Shown here: positions 1 to 10,504 of the stretch, piece after piece
Layout: each line of letters starts with the position of its first letter
Position numbering within the stretch: the stretch's first letter is position 1
Assembly: GCA_004194705.1 (NCBI GenBank)
Contig: SADC01001176.1
Location: forward strand, 124,001-188,000
Length of the DNA: 64,000 bases
From: Ditylenchus dipsaci
Lineage: Eukaryota; Nematoda; Chromadorea; Rhabditida; Anguinidae
Reading direction: 5' to 3'
Program-made: the position numbers and the translations under genes
The notes under the pieces: model-generated
Database searches by the model: none
What the model was told of the DNA's origin: nothing
Seen by the model: the letters and a program-made list of their open reading frames with translations, nothing else

Positions 1-387
1 AACTTTCACTGACCTCAGGAGACAAGAAGAAGTACTATAAGAAAAAAATGTGAAACAAGGCTGGAAATTGATTTAGCAAATTACTAACCATATCGAAAAA
101 CTCCCCTGGCTTGAACATGTTTTCGGACGGCGGATAAACTTCAGACTGATTCGTCCCCGGCAGCTTGATTTTTCCATCAAAAGAGTAGCGCATCAGGGAA
201 GACACCAAATAGAACATGATCAACCTCATAGCAATCGACTTCAAAATCGGTAGGAAACGAAATCCCTAAACTTTTGCAATTTCAAGAATTGCGAAGAGAG
301 CGAAATGAAGCTTACCTGATTTTGATTCTGACCAGCATTTTCACCATTGACAGCAACAACAACATCAGCACCTTCTTCGTTGGGCAT
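1..387 (-). CDS. clptm1: CLPTM1-like membrane protein, N-terminal part (runs off window)
   Basis: Three exons read on the minus strand: 387-316 (24 codons beginning MPNEEGADVVVAVNGEN), 238-89 (50 codons) and 34-1, which leaves the window. Introns are 77 and 54 bp with GT-AG ends and phase 0. Exon 2 encodes a hydrophobic segment (MRLIMFYLVSSLMRY) followed by ENMFKPGEFFDM, and exon 3 continues YFFLSPEVSES. This order (short acidic/Gln-rich N-terminus, one membrane segment, then a motif like NLFPKDTLMNLHVYISEHE) matches the start of the CLPTM1 family of multi-pass ER/plasma-membrane proteins; vertebrate CLPTM1 is linked to GABA-A receptor ER retention. Only about 85 residues of a protein usually near 600 are present. 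The family call rests on a remembered pattern, not an alignment. Confidence 0.7.
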
Positions 388-654
388 CACTTTTTCTTAA
401 ATCAATAACTTGAATTTTGAAATTGACCCCAGCGAATACTACAATTCTTATCACTACTGCCTGATAAACTTAGTGTTAAAGCCGTGGCGAAAATAGTTGT
501 AATAGTCAGATGTTTTGCAAATATTAGACGGCTCTCGTGATGATGGAGGTAGGAAGTAAGATGTCGGTAGTCCGACTCCGACTTTTCGCTTTTCTGGTCC
601 AAATATTACAATGTTCTTCTTTTTGGAGATATCTTAGACTCATGCTCAAATCCA

Positions 655-760
655 TCCCAGCATACGCTGGCCTACCCTTACCTAAGCTTGAGCCTAAAAA
701 CCACAAAAAATAACAACAGGGGGACCAAGGCAAAACCCCCATCCTCGCATTGTAATATAG
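655..760. repeat. Dispersed repeat ending in GGGGGACCAAGGC
   Basis: The block reads roughly GCTGGCCTACCCTTACCT ... AACAGGGGGACCAAGGCAAA. Related blocks occur at 4745-4830 and 32236-32320, with shorter pieces near 33070, 34950, 35045, 39070 and 39170. The last motif recurs alone near 24400, 25620, 30170, 40605, 49945, 51415 and 53350. It is an interspersed repeat of unknown class. Confidence 0.6.
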
Positions 761-827
761 GGCCCTGTTTTGTGTGTTATAAAAAAGTGAATTGTAAAAA
801 ATCTTAAAATTTTGATTCTTATTTTCG

Positions 828-985
828 GAGCTCGAAAATTTTCCGAAATCCGAATTCCGAAATCCGATACTTTTTGAGTTCCGAATTCCGAAAAAATAGG
901 TCAAGTTCCGAAATCCGAATTCCGATTCCGAAAATTCTGGAGTTCCGATTCCGAATTCCGTTCCGATATTTTTCTGGTTCCGACG
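828..985. repeat. Imperfect tandem repeat of a CCGAATTCCGAAAT-type unit
   Basis: Units of about 9-16 bp (variants of TTCCGAAATCCGAATTCCG) repeat about ten times. The right end reads GCAGCCCTGG, which resembles a hAT tip, but I found no partner tip. The open frames here are by-products of the array. Confidence 0.5.
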
Positions 986-1118
986 CAGCCCTGGTGGGCA
1001 CCCTATAATAGGCGGTCAAGAACAATTTTAAGACGGTTGGCCAAAATTTTGAAATAATAAAACAGTCAGATTGAATTTGGACGATACGTTAAACTGCCAC
1101 ATTCTCGAGAAAAAGTGT

Positions 1119-1646
1119 TACAGTCGCCTCTCGCTATAATGGTACCCCAAAAGTTCGTTCCCACCTAGGGTCCGACATTTTTTTTAACCCAATTTTGAAG
1201 AATTTTGCCACTTCTATTTTTACAGTCTGGTCGGAAATATCGTAAGGATTCCGATTTTGCCGATCGTTTTTCGAAAAGCAAAAAAATTATGGGTTGAAAA
1301 AGCAAACATTCAATATAACGGCACCCCTTTTTCAAAAAGCCGATCGAAAAACGATCGGCAAAAATCTTCAATATAACGGCACCCCTTTTTCAAAAAGCCG
1401 ATCGAAAAACGATCGGCAAAAATCGGCTTTTGAAAAAGGGGTGCCGTTATATTGAATGTTTGCTTTTTCAACCCATAATTTTTTTGCTTTTCGAAAAACG
1501 ATCGGCAAAATCGGAATCCTTACGATATTTCCGACCAGACTGTAAAAATAGAAGTGGCAAAATTTTTCAAAATTGGGTTAAAAAAAGTGTCGGACCCTAG
1601 GTGGGAACGAACTTTCGGGGGTGATGTTATAGCGAGAGGCGACTTA
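1119..1646. mobile_element. Palindromic pogo/Tigger-like MITE
   Basis: Starts TA-CAGTCGCCTCTCGCTATAA and ends with the inverse (AGCGAGAGGCGACT-TA). The two arms are each about 240 bp and nearly complementary. The left arm has an internal direct duplication of about 58 bp (near 1311-1428) containing GCCGATCGAAAAACGATCGG. The core motif CTAGGTGGGAACGAAC is shared with related copies at 26150, 37300, 39551, 42565 and 48300. No coding capacity. The pogo/Tigger assignment is inferred from CAG-starting tips next to TA. Confidence 0.75.
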
Positions 1647-1886
1647 CTTTTATTTCGATCTCAGTCTAATAGGCGAAAATGTGCCTCGTTTTGTAAAAAT
1701 AAGTCGTGCTATGTCATTTATGGTTTACACCTCAAATTTTCAAGATTGCTTACAGTTTGATTGGTCTACAAAGCAGCCATTAAAACCAGGCATATCTGTG
1801 CAAAACTAGACACATTATTACAAAATGTTGCATTTTTACGTATTTTCTAAAGTAATTTTCAGTTTTCTCGATTTTCTCGACTTGAA

Positions 1887-2584
1887 ATGTTCTCCATTAT
1901 GCTGAATGTGGTCATTGCTCTCGTCTCTCTGAGCATCGTACAATGTGCTAAAAGCAAAGCCAAGCAGTCTGTAAAGAGCAAAAGTAAACCAAGAAAGTCG
2001 AAGAAGACTGCACCTTCACCGCGAACGAAGTCAGAACACAACGATTTGGCTGCTCCTTCACAGGTAATTTCATTATTGCTTGATTTCACCTACCCATCTT
2101 TCTATCCACCCATCTCATGCAAATTGTTCCTTGATTTCAGGCAACTGGTGCATACAGCGCTGCAATGGACACGAAGACAAAAAATACAAGCTAGTAAGTC
2201 CGTACCTTGTCGATTATAAATAAGCTACGTTATTATTAGTGCAAATTATCATCCTGAGTCGCAGTTCAGCAAAAATTTCAGCTATGATGCGGGGTCTGCT
2301 GCAGTCAAACCGGGTAGAATATTTGCCTTATAATATTGGTTGTATTTAAAGATTTTAGGTCCAAGCGATGGTGCAACTCAAGATCCTTATTCTGGGTTCA
2401 GGTAATTTTAGCAGTGATGTTGGCGGACTCAACGGTTTGTATTTTTAGCAAGACCAATGATTCGCAAATGCCACCTTCTATTGATGCTCGATCTCAAGAC
2501 AATAGGTCTCGCGATGACAAGCCGCCAGAAAATAACAAGCCTTTGCCGCCGGATGATGGGAATACGAGTGCTTTGGGGCTTTGA
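1887..2584 (+). CDS. Small secreted, disordered protein (146 aa, five exons)
   Basis: Exons: 1887-2063, 2141-2193, 2282-2313, 2359-2401, 2449-2584. All introns (42-88 bp) have GT-AG ends, and the reading frame is kept through phases 0, 2, 1, 2 to a TGA, giving 146 residues. Residues 1-20 are a signal peptide (LNVVIALVSLSIVQC). A Lys/Ser-rich stretch (about 22-45) follows, then a low-complexity Gly/Ala/Ser/Asp part and a Pro/Asp/Asn-rich tail ending TSALGL. A TTTCAG acceptor lies about 20 bp before the ATG, a likely trans-splice site, and AATAAA occurs near 2760. I do not recognise a family; it could be a cuticle, excretory-secretory or effector-type protein. The consistent five-exon frame is the best evidence that the gene is real. 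Confidence 0.7.
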
Positions 2585-3102
2585 TTTCCGGAAGAAGGAA
2601 GAGAATCCACCCGATGCTGGCGCTTCGAAGACTCCGATTGGGAAAGACTGGAAACCGAAGGGCTAATTTAAAGGCGATGCCTGAAGTAATGAATCGAAAA
2701 ATCTGTGAGACCAATGTTCTGGTATAAATAATGATGCCATCTGTCTGTATTTTCGTTGTAAATAAACTATTAGCAAGCGTGTAACATTGCATGAGCGGGT
2801 AATTTTGATGGTTGCGCTGTGAGAAGTGATGCTGGCCCTGCTCCCTTTTTAATTTCATTTAGTTCTGTAAAATGATTTTGTCAAACATCCATGGGTAGTA
2901 TACTAAAGCACGAATTTTTCGTAAAGCCGGGATTTTTTGTAAAGCTGGGATTTTTGACCAAGCTTAGATTTTTGATCAAGCTTAGATTTTTTTGCTCATA
3001 TGTTGAGAAACATTCTTAACCCAGAGGGAACATTTGACATACATCTGACATGTATCTGTTTACAATTTTATTACGGTTGTCTTTTGCGGATGTTATGTAA
3101 AA
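2585..3102. other. Gene-free stretch downstream of the secreted-protein gene
   Basis: Contains AATAAA near 2760 as the probable polyadenylation signal of the upstream gene, and a short imperfect repeat around 2925-2995 (GGGATTTTT/AAGCTTAGATTTTT). Nothing else is recognisable. Confidence 0.4.
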
Positions 3103-3190
3103 CGGTACGTGTCATTTGTTCCGGCGCCGTTTGTTACTGGCCTGTATAAAAGGAACGTTTGTTACTCCGCTGCACTGGGGCTCCTGCAAG
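3103..3190. mobile_element. Solo end of a MULE with a CGGTACGTGTC tip
   Basis: The sequence starts CGGTACGTGTCATTTGTTCC and continues with GTATAAAAGGAACG. This matches the left tip and arm style of the MULE at 21456-22967 and the tip of 18726-21381. There is no matching right end before the next element, so it is a truncated copy. Confidence 0.6.
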
Positions 3191-3299
3191 GCAAATCACT
3201 GTTTTAATATTATTTGCTATAAAGTGGGGATGCCGCGATGCGGCATTTATTTCCACTGATACCTTTCCTAAATATTCACCCACAGAATCCAAAATTTTG

Positions 3300-4711
3300 G
3301 GTACGTCAGGTTTGATCGCCACAAATTTGATCGCCGGCTAATTTTGATCGCCACAAAATTGATCGCCACAAATTTTATCGCTCACAAAATTGATCGCCAC
3401 AAATTTGATCGCTCACAAATTTGCTCGCCAGTCAAATTTGATCGCCAGTCGCATTGATCGCCTGCAGATTTCGATCGCCACAAATTTGATCGCCAGTCAA
3501 ATTGATCGCCACAAATTTGATCGCCAGTCAAATTGATCGCCACAAATTTGATCGCCAGTCAAATTGATCGCCACAAATTTGATCGCCAGTCAAATTGATC
3601 GCCACAAATTGATCGCCACAAATTTGTGATCCACTTCTAGTTGTCTGTTAGTGTTTTGAACTCCTTATTTTCGGCTTACATCTTCAATATTTTTTAACTT
3701 TACACCCTTGAGCCATTCTGTACCCCAGATATAAATTTACTTTTCAAGATATAAGTCTCCTAAAAGCAGTACCCACGATAGGAGAATCCAGGAGGAGAGC
3801 ACCAAGGTGGTGTTAATTAGGGATGGGAGAGTACCCAAGAGGGAGTCATGGGAGAGTACCCAAGAGTAGGGTACTCAGTTATACTCAGGTAGTGTTACTC
3901 AGCTGAGGATTATGTATGTGGTCATCCAGGTGGACATCCAACAGACCAGGAGGTACCCATTCCAGGTGTTGGGAATGAGGTGGGTGAAATCCCAACTTTG
4001 GTCCTGACAAACCCAATTTACTACACAATCTTAAGTTAGACAAAATGGTTTATCATTTATTTTTAAGAAATTTTTTTTTATGCTATCCAGGTGGACATCC
4101 ACCTGGATAAGCCGAAAAATAAAAAATTTGAACAAACCATGCCATCACATAGCAAAAAGCGGTTGTTTTTGATTTTTTAGGTCATCCAGGTGAATATCCA
4201 CCTGGCCAAGTGGTACCCACCCAAAGTTTCGGGGTTCAGCTGGTATACACTTTTGGTCTTATCAAGCCTTATTACCCAGACGATTTCACATGTGATGGCA
4301 TGGTTTGTTTTTACTTAAAAAATTTGATTTTTCAGATCATCCAGCTGAATAACTACCTGGACCAGGGGTTATAAAAAGATAAAGAAACGACAAAGACATA
4401 AAAGCAAACAATATCGCCGGCGATCAAAATTGAACGTCGATCAATTTTGTGGCGAACAAAATAAGCCGGCGATCAAATTTGTGGCGATCAAATTTGACTG
4501 GCGATCAAATGTGTGGCGATCAAATTTGACTGGCGATCAATTTTGTGGCGATCAAATTTGACTGGCGATCAATTTTGTGAGCGATCAAATTTGTGGCGAT
4601 CAAATTTGGCTGGCGATCAATTTCGTGAGCGATCAAATTTGTGGCGATCAATTTTGTGGCGATCAAAATTAGCCGGCGATCAAATTCGTGGCGATCAAAC
4701 CTGACGTACCC
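3300..4711. mobile_element. MULE-type foldback element with GATCGCCACAAATTT arms
   Basis: Flanked by the 9-bp direct duplication AAAATTTTG (3291-3299 and 4712-4720). Tips are GGTACGTCAGG and CCTGACGTACCC. The left arm (to about 3630) and right arm (from about 4420) are arrays of GATCGCCACAAATTT and GATCGCCAGTCAAATT units in opposite orientation. The 0.8-kb middle has no ORF but repeats a TCATCCAGGTGGACATCC motif several times. Non-autonomous. A 9-bp duplication is typical of the Mutator superfamily. Confidence 0.8.
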
Positions 4712-4720
4712 AAAATTTTG

Positions 4721-5015
4721 GTTCTAGTGGTTCTTGGTTCTTTTTTTCCAAAAAGCTGGCCAGCCCTTGCCTAAAGCTTAAAATGTATCAAAAATAACAG
4801 GGGGGACCAAGGCCGAAACCAACCCCCCCCATTGGCGGGTACAAAGTTAAACAGGTAAGCATGCCTCTTTATAGCAATTTTCGGTATACCAAGTTATTAC
4901 ATCAATTTCTTTTTATGCCCTTCTTATAAGTTCCGCTTTTCTCACTCAGTTTTGAGATAATAGCCTCCGGAATTAAGCACTCGGGGACTGAGATACCTTT
5001 AAATTTTTTTTGTTT
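4721..5015. other. Short gene-free stretch with a dispersed repeat
   Basis: Positions 4745-4830 carry the CCTTGCCTAAAGC ... GGGGGGACCAAGGC dispersed repeat. No gene seen. Confidence 0.4.
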
Positions 5016-5252
5016 AAAGGGCCTGACCTCTTCCTACTCGGTGGTCCCCCGCCAATTCAAAATTTCCCTCGATCATTGGACTTCTGTACGGATTTTTCCG
5101 CCACGTTTCTAACAAAACTAGACCTGAAATCAAATTTTAGGCTTAGTTTTGTTAGAAACCTAGCGGAAAAATCCGTACAGAAGTCCAATGATCAAAGGAA
5201 AATTTTTGAATTGGCGGGGGACCACCGAGTAGGAAGAGGTCAGGCCCTTTAA
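5016..5252. mobile_element. Palindromic MITE with AAAGGGCCTGACC tips
   Basis: Two arms of about 110 bp are near-perfect inverse copies around a short loop near 5130. Tips read TTTAAAGGGCC and GGCCCTTTAA, so the target is probably TA or TTAA. The 80-aa open frame across it is a by-product of the palindrome. Confidence 0.7.
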
Positions 5253-5839
5253 GGCACTTTGATTAATGTTGTAGCAGAATGTTATATGCTATTAAACATC
5301 CAAGATGATGGACTTTCTTATAAGGTATCGCATGCACCAGTCATTATTGCAAAATGTGGGCAAAGGTGTTACTTTTGACAAAAGTGCATTTTCCGAAAAT
5401 GAATTTTTGTCATAAAAATCCATTTCACCAATATAATCGACAAAACAACAGAATCAAAAGTTTAAGGGTGTATGAAATTTCCATGAACTTCGCAGGCCAT
5501 TATCTCCAAATCCAATGAGAAAATTGGAAAATCCACGCGTACATTCGTGTTCAGCGGATCGTAAACAAGGTACGTATGCAAATATCCTACACACCCAAAA
5601 AAATAAAAAAATCGATCTTGAAATAAGTCTGTCTCACAAAATTACGTAGGGCACTATTAGAGCATCTGGCTTCATTAGAGCGTCTGGCTCTATTATAGTA
5701 TCTGGCAATATTAGAGGAAATACGGTAAATTATTTCAAGACACAAATTATCGCCAATGATAAATTTAACCAATTAACCACGTAACTTTATTGTGCTTTCA
5801 AACAACAGAGTATGCAATAACAAGAGATATGTTGCAGGA
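5253..5839. other. Gene-free stretch downstream of RPS23
   Basis: Near 5650-5730 there are imperfect copies of an ATTAGAG(C)RTCTGGC unit ending in TTAGAGGAAATACGGTA. A similar ending occurs at 59910 and 63745, and in inverted form at 31745. It is probably a fragment of another MITE. This side also holds the RPS23 3' end. Confidence 0.4.
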
Positions 5840-6537
5840 TTACCGTCTAACTTCTTGGCGCTCCTTCTTGCCACGGAACAGAGCATTCAGCGACGTGTTT
5901 GCAACTTTGACGACCTTGAAACGAACACCGGGAATGTCACCAACAGCGTGCCTATAATAGATGACATTAGAACAGATACCAATCAGAAAACTCCGTGAAA
6001 CACCTACCCACTACGACCGAACCCAGAGACCAGCACTTCGTCATTTTCCTGCAAAATAACCACAGTCAGAGCGATGTTATCCACCGATTATTTAAAAAGG
6101 ACAGCCTACCTCGATGAAATTCAAACAGCCGTCGTTCTAAATCGATTCAGTTAGATAAGGTCGAACAATCGTAAGACGAAGAAACCTACTGGAACAAAGG
6201 CTGTGATTTTCTTGCTGTTCTTGATCAACTGAAACATGAAAACGTTACACCGTTACAATGACATCGAAAAGCTTGCCTGAACACGAACGCATTTGCGGAT
6301 GGCTGAGTTCGGCTGTTTGGCTTCCACTCCGCTAAAAAAACACATTATTTAGATCAAAAGAAAAACAAGATACATTTTCTCAAGAACAATTCCCTTGGCC
6401 ATGCAAGCACCTCCGAATGGGTCAGCCTTCCAGCGAGTTCCCAGATTGGTCTTTTTGTAGCGCTTGTCGTTCCAACGCTGTTCCTGACGATGCATTTTCA
6501 GCTTGCGAGCAGTTCGGATACCTTTTGGCTTTCCCAT
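5840..6537 (-). CDS. rps23: 40S ribosomal protein S23
   Basis: Six minus-strand exons: 6537-6374, 6331-6277, 6228-6190, 6136-6110, 6048-6008, 5951-5840, coding for 145 residues (human has 143). The protein starts [13 protein letters not shown], contains [32 protein letters not shown], the uS12 loop [16 protein letters not shown] and [19 protein letters not shown], and ends KKERQEVRR. This is the decoding-centre protein uS12, which helps monitor codon-anticodon pairing. The PND loop is intact. Intron 2 has a GC donor (CAG|GCAAGC); the others are GT-AG and 38-61 bp. TTTTCAG lies 5 bp before the ATG, fitting trans-splicing. The frame is intact, so this copy looks functional. Confidence 0.95.
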
Positions 6538-6696
6538 CTTGCTGAAAACAAAAAAAAATTATGATAACTACTCATTGCTGAACAGCACACGTTCACATGC
6601 CAAAGTACACTAGCCGAAGTTATTTGTTGAAGTAAAAAATCTTCGTAACAAGACAATATTGTTTTCAAATTAAGGTGTACAAACTGAGAAAAAATA

Positions 6697-7369
6697 GGCT
6701 GTAGGTGAAAACACCCCTCAAAATGTGTAAATCCCCCTCAAAATAATTTTTTACCCCTCAAATTTGAATTTCGCGCAAAATATGTAAATCCCCCCTCAAA
6801 TTTGTAATTTACCCCCTCAAATTTTAAAATTTACCCCTTAAATTCAAATTTACCCCTCAAATTCAGACCAGATGGCTCAGGACCCACTCCAGAATCGCCA
6901 AAAGGCCAAAATGATTGGTTTTTTCGGGGGTCGTCTGGGGGGGAGTAAACTTTTCGAGAAAAATCGATTGAGCGGATCAGATTTCGGGTCAGATGGGCTT
7001 AATCGTCCACAACTCCACCCTGAACCACTCAAAACCACCATAAACCTGGAATTCTGAGCAATTAAGGCTGTCGGACCCGAAATCTGATCCGCTCAATCGA
7101 TTTTTCTCGAAAAGTTTACTCCCCCCCTGATGACCCCCCGAAAAAACCAATCATTTTGGCCTTTTGGCGATTCTGGAGTGGGTCCTGAGCCATCTGGTCT
7201 GAATTTGAGGGGTAAATTTGAATTTAAGGGGGTAAATTTTAAAATTTGAGGGGGTAAATAATAAATTTGAGGGGGATTTACACATTTTGTGCGAAATTCA
7301 AATTTGAGGGGGTAAAAAATTATTTTGAGGGGGATTTACATATTTTGAGGGGTGTTTTCACTTTGAGCC
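6697..7369. mobile_element. MULE-type foldback element with CCCCTCAAATTT arms (copy 1)
   Basis: Flanked by GAAAAAATA (6688-6696 and 7370-7378). Tips are GGCTGTAGGTGAAAACACCC and its near-inverse ending GAGCC. The arms are runs of CCCCTCAAATTTGAATTT and GTGTAAATCCCC-type units. The middle holds an inverted pair containing GATCAGATTTCGGGTC. No coding capacity. Confidence 0.8.
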
Positions 7370-7417
7370 GAAAAAATATGGCTGTAGGTGAAAACACCCT
7401 CAAAATATGTAATTGCC

Positions 7418-7903
7418 GGTATACAACCGATTCGTTACAAAAACTGATTCGTTACACCGATTCGTTACACTGACGATTCGTTACACCGATTCGTTACAGA
7501 AAAAATATTTTTTTGACCAAAAATCGACTTTTTGCCTTGGAGGACCAAGGTAAACCACCTTATATTATGAGAAATCAAAGGGTCAGCCCTTGGCCCGGAC
7601 AATGTACCCCGAAGGGTCAGCCCTTGGCCCGGACAATGCACCCCGAAGGGTCAGCCCTTATCCCGGACCATGTACCCCCAAAGGGGCTTCCTATTGAATT
7701 AGGGTGCCTGCGAAGGCAGGCAGGTAAAAGAATACCTTTTTAATGAATAAAAACGGTATCCAGGTGGTTTACCTTGGTCCCCCAAGTCAAAAAGTCGATT
7801 TTTGGTCAAAAAAATATTTTTCTGTAACGAATCGGTGTAACGAATCGTCAATGTAACGAATCGGTGTAACGAATCAGTTTTTGTAACGAATCGGTTGGCA
7901 GTC
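7418..7903. mobile_element. MULE-type element with AACGAATCGGTGT arms, nested in another MULE
   Basis: Flanked by the 9-bp duplication GTAATTGCC (7409-7417 and 7904-7912). Tips are GGTATACAACCGATTCG and its partner ending TTGGCAGTC. The arms are short arrays of CGATTCGTTACA in opposite orientation. The middle includes a tandem repeat at 7576-7683 and two inverted copies of the ACCAAGGTAAACCACCT motif. Its right tip GACTGCC (read inward) is shared with the MULE at 57838-59904. Confidence 0.8.
7576..7683. repeat. Tandem repeat, about 35-38 bp x 3
   Basis: Three copies of a unit containing AAGGGTCAGCCCTTGGCCC and GGACAATGTACCCCG, with few changes between them. It is GC-rich compared with its surroundings and lies inside the nested MULE. 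Confidence 0.75.
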
Positions 7904-8673
7904 GTAATTGCCCCCTCAAATTTATTTTTCACCCCCTCAAATTAGAATTTCACACAAAATGTGTGAATCCCCCCTCAAATTTCAAATTAACCGCCTCAAT
8001 TAGAATTTTTAGTGAAATATTGCAGTAAATTTTGCGGGAATCCGAATTTTATAGTCAACAAGGACTTGGATCGCTCAGAATTCCACCCTGGAGCGGCCAG
8101 AAGCCCCTGAAAGTTGGTTTTTTGGGGGTTTACTATAGGGGGAGTGAACTTTTTGCGAAAATTCGATTGAGCGGATCAGATTTTTATCCGATCGGCTGAA
8201 TCGCTCAGAATATCACCCTGAACCATTCTCAACCATCTTAAACCGCCCTAAGCACGGATTCAGGGTTGTTAGATACTAGTCTGGAGCAGTTTGGGATGGT
8301 TTAGGGTTGTTTAAGATGATTGAGAATGGTTCAGAATGGAATTCTGAGCGATTCAGCCGATCGGACCCGAAATCTGATCCGCTCAATCGATGTTTCGCAA
8401 AAAAATTACCCCCCCCCCCCCTTTAGTAAACCCCAAAAAACCAACTTTCAGGGGCTTCTGGCCGCTCCAGGGTGGAATTCTGAGCGATCCAAGTCCTTGT
8501 TGACTATAAAATTCGGATTCCCGCAAAATTTACTGCAATATTTCACTAAAAATTCAAATTGAGGGGGTTAATTTGAAATTTGAGGGGAGATTTACACATT
8601 TTGTGCGAAATTCAAATTTGAGGGGGGAATTACATATTTTGAGGGGTGTTTTCAATTTGAGCCGAAAAAATAT

Positions 8674-9072
8674 GAGTTGGAAAAACGTTGAAATTTCCAA
8701 GTTGAAACACAAATAGCTAATAATCGAGCTATGTGGATTATGACTCATAATTTATGAGCCCGTCTAGATTGTGCCAAATGTGTAAAAATATTTAAAAAAA
8801 AAATCCTTCTTCATAGCAATTTCATCCATTCTCAAGTAACTTTCTCCAAAAAATACTTTCGATTAGCTAGACAGGAAAAATTTAAAGTAAGTAAAAATCC
8901 CTTGCTAATCTCGCGCCTTGACTTTGTACATTCAATGTTAAAATTCGTTTAGCAAACCCCCTTCGAATTCGATGCAATAAGTGGATACTTTTAATCAAGA
9001 CCCGAAAATTGAAGTGGATGATGCAATTCGTATGATGTCTGTCAAAAAAATGTACCCACACTTAAAAATTAT
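8674..9072. other. Gene-free stretch upstream of the tRNA locus
   Basis: AT-rich sequence without a splice-supported frame or repeat that I can identify. Confidence 0.4.
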
Positions 9073-9077
9073 AAAAA
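9073..9077 (-). terminator. Pol III T-run after tRNA-Gly
   Basis: On the minus strand TTTTT follows the discriminator base of the tRNA by two bases, a standard RNA polymerase III stop signal. Confidence 0.7.
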
Positions 9078-9079
9078 GC

Positions 9080-9150
9080 TGCGTCATCCGGGAATCGAAC
9101 CCGGCGCTATTGCTTGGAAGGCAACAATGTTACCACTACACCAATGACGC
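9080..9150 (-). tRNA. tRNA-Gly (anticodon UCC)
   Basis: Minus-strand sequence of 71 nt without intron. The acceptor stem is GCGTCAT/ATGACGC. The A-box region is TGGTGTAGTGG and the B-box is GGTTCGATTCC. The anticodon loop CTTCCAA carries TCC at the wobble-to-third positions, so it reads GGA and GGG codons. The T arm CCGGGTTCGATTCCCGG pairs perfectly. Looks functional. Confidence 0.95.
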
Positions 9151-9347
9151 CACATAAGAGAGGAGTAGCAGGAAAGGATATGCATCTCACAAAAATAAAA
9201 ATTTGATACCAGACTGTTAGTTTTTCACTTCCGATTGCTTGCATGCGTTGGGTAATTCAGTAACTTAACTATTTTTAAGCAAATGAATAGGAGGTCAGAA
9301 TTAACTTTTATAATTATTTTCTCCATTCTCCACGTAAAATTACTTAC

Positions 9348-9682
9348 AGCTTGAGTAGTGAACATGCAATTGTCCTGTTCGTCCAGAATTCTCAAGCAGT
9401 CGGGTGGATCGTAGCAGAGGACGGATTTGGTAAATGTCAAATGGAGATTCTCCACCACCATGCCATGCCGAATAGATAGAATAGGAGCTGTGTGCACACT
9501 CACTCGTACCCCACTCAACTGCACAGAGTTGCTGGTAGTGGATGTGGTCAGGGAAGTGGGAGGGGTGGTCACCAGGAAAAGGCGATCAACATCTGCCCCA
9601 GAGACCACATTCAAGGCAAAGATTTCTTTATCGTTGGCCTTCCAGTAGACAAACCGGTTGGAGTAGCGCTTTATCTCACTGT
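9348..9682 (-). CDS. Internal exon of an unassigned gene
   Basis: Open from an acceptor (CTTTTTTAG before 9682) to a donor (GTAAGT after 9348), about 111 codons. It begins SEIKRYSNRFVYWKANDKE and includes a Thr/Ser-rich stretch and two Cys-containing segments (VLCYDPPDCL, DEQDNCMF). NRFVYWKANDKEIFALN weakly resembles a blade of a YWTD-type propeller as in LDL-receptor-related proteins, but this is only an impression. It may belong with the exon at 12046-12223; the space between them is filled with transposons. No start or stop was found. Confidence 0.35.
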
Positions 9683-10117
9683 CTAAAAAAGTTTTTTTAA
9701 TAATGATGTGAGCTGGATTTGATTGGACGGGCTAAAAGAAATGCTGGTTAAGTTTTTAATTTTCTTCAGGCGGCATCTAGGAAAACGACTTTTCGCATTA
9801 GAGTTCATGGCTGTGACTTAAAACGCCTGGCAGACCAGGAGAAAATCGTGTTTCTAACATTATATACCAATGAACATGGAACTTTCGAGTAATCTAATGT
9901 TAAAACTGTTTTCCGAAACTGCGTCAGGAAAATAAACCCTCTCTAATACACCCCCAAAAACCCAATTTTCAGGGGCTTGTGGCCACTCTGGGTTCGGGTT
10001 CTGAGGGGCGGCGGTAAATTGCCCCTCTTCAAATTGCCCCTCGGTAAATTGCTCCTCGGTAAATTGCCCCTCAGGTAAATTGCCCCTCAGGTAAATTGCC
10101 CCTCGGTAAATTCCCCC

Positions 10118-10239
10118 TAGGGTTGGGTAATTCTCCGGAGAAATACTTTTCGGGTAATTACCCAAGTAATTACCGAGAAATAAGGCCGGAAAAGTATTTT
10201 CCGGGTAATTACCCGGGTAATTACCATTCAACAACCCTA
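10118..10239. mobile_element. hAT-like MITE with TAGGGTTGGGTAATT tips
   Basis: Flanked by the 8-bp duplication ATTCCCCC (10110-10117 and 10240-10247). Palindromic, built from GGTAATTACCCGGGTAATTA-like stretches. A related piece is at 63065-63140. An 8-bp duplication fits the hAT superfamily. Confidence 0.75.
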
Positions 10240-10504
10240 ATTCCCCCTCAAAATTGTCCTAAGATGATTTTTTATTCAAATGAGTTTGAAATTCTCGAAG
10301 ATCCACTCTCAATGGTTCAGATTCATCCTCATTAGTTTGACTTACCCTCGAAGTCTATAATCTTTTGGGTGTTCTCTTAGTTGAGTTAGGTCTCCAGTAC
10401 CTGCAGTGAACTCTCTTTATAGTAAAAAATTTAAATAAATTTCTTTTGTTTTATGAAGAACTCCCATCATTTAAAATATTACTCTATAATTTGTCCGCAG
10501 TTCC

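Larger units (their letters stand above)
388..1118. other. Intergenic stretch without a convincing gene
   Basis: Holds a dispersed repeat (655-760) and an imperfect short tandem repeat (828-985). Open frames here follow the repeats and show no splice or protein signature. It may contain the 5' region of the CLPTM1-like gene. Confidence 0.5.
7380..8663. mobile_element. Second copy of the CCCCTCAAATTT MULE, carrying an insert
   Basis: Same tips as the copy at 6697-7369. Flanked by GAAAAAATAT (7370-7379 and 8664-8673), and its left target is the right target of the first copy. The element at 7418-7903 has inserted into its left arm. Its core (about 8000-8560) is a long imperfect palindrome with motifs such as GATTGAGCGGATCAGATTT and CAGGGGCTTCTGGCC, also seen at 9930-10005, 11332-11480 and 61690-61930. 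Confidence 0.75.

Noticed and set aside
3310..3630. CRISPR-like array of GATCGCCACAAATTT units
   Set aside because: Units are tandem with no unique spacers, the inverse array lies at 4420-4705, and the whole is bounded by a 9-bp duplication. It is a transposon arm in a eukaryote.
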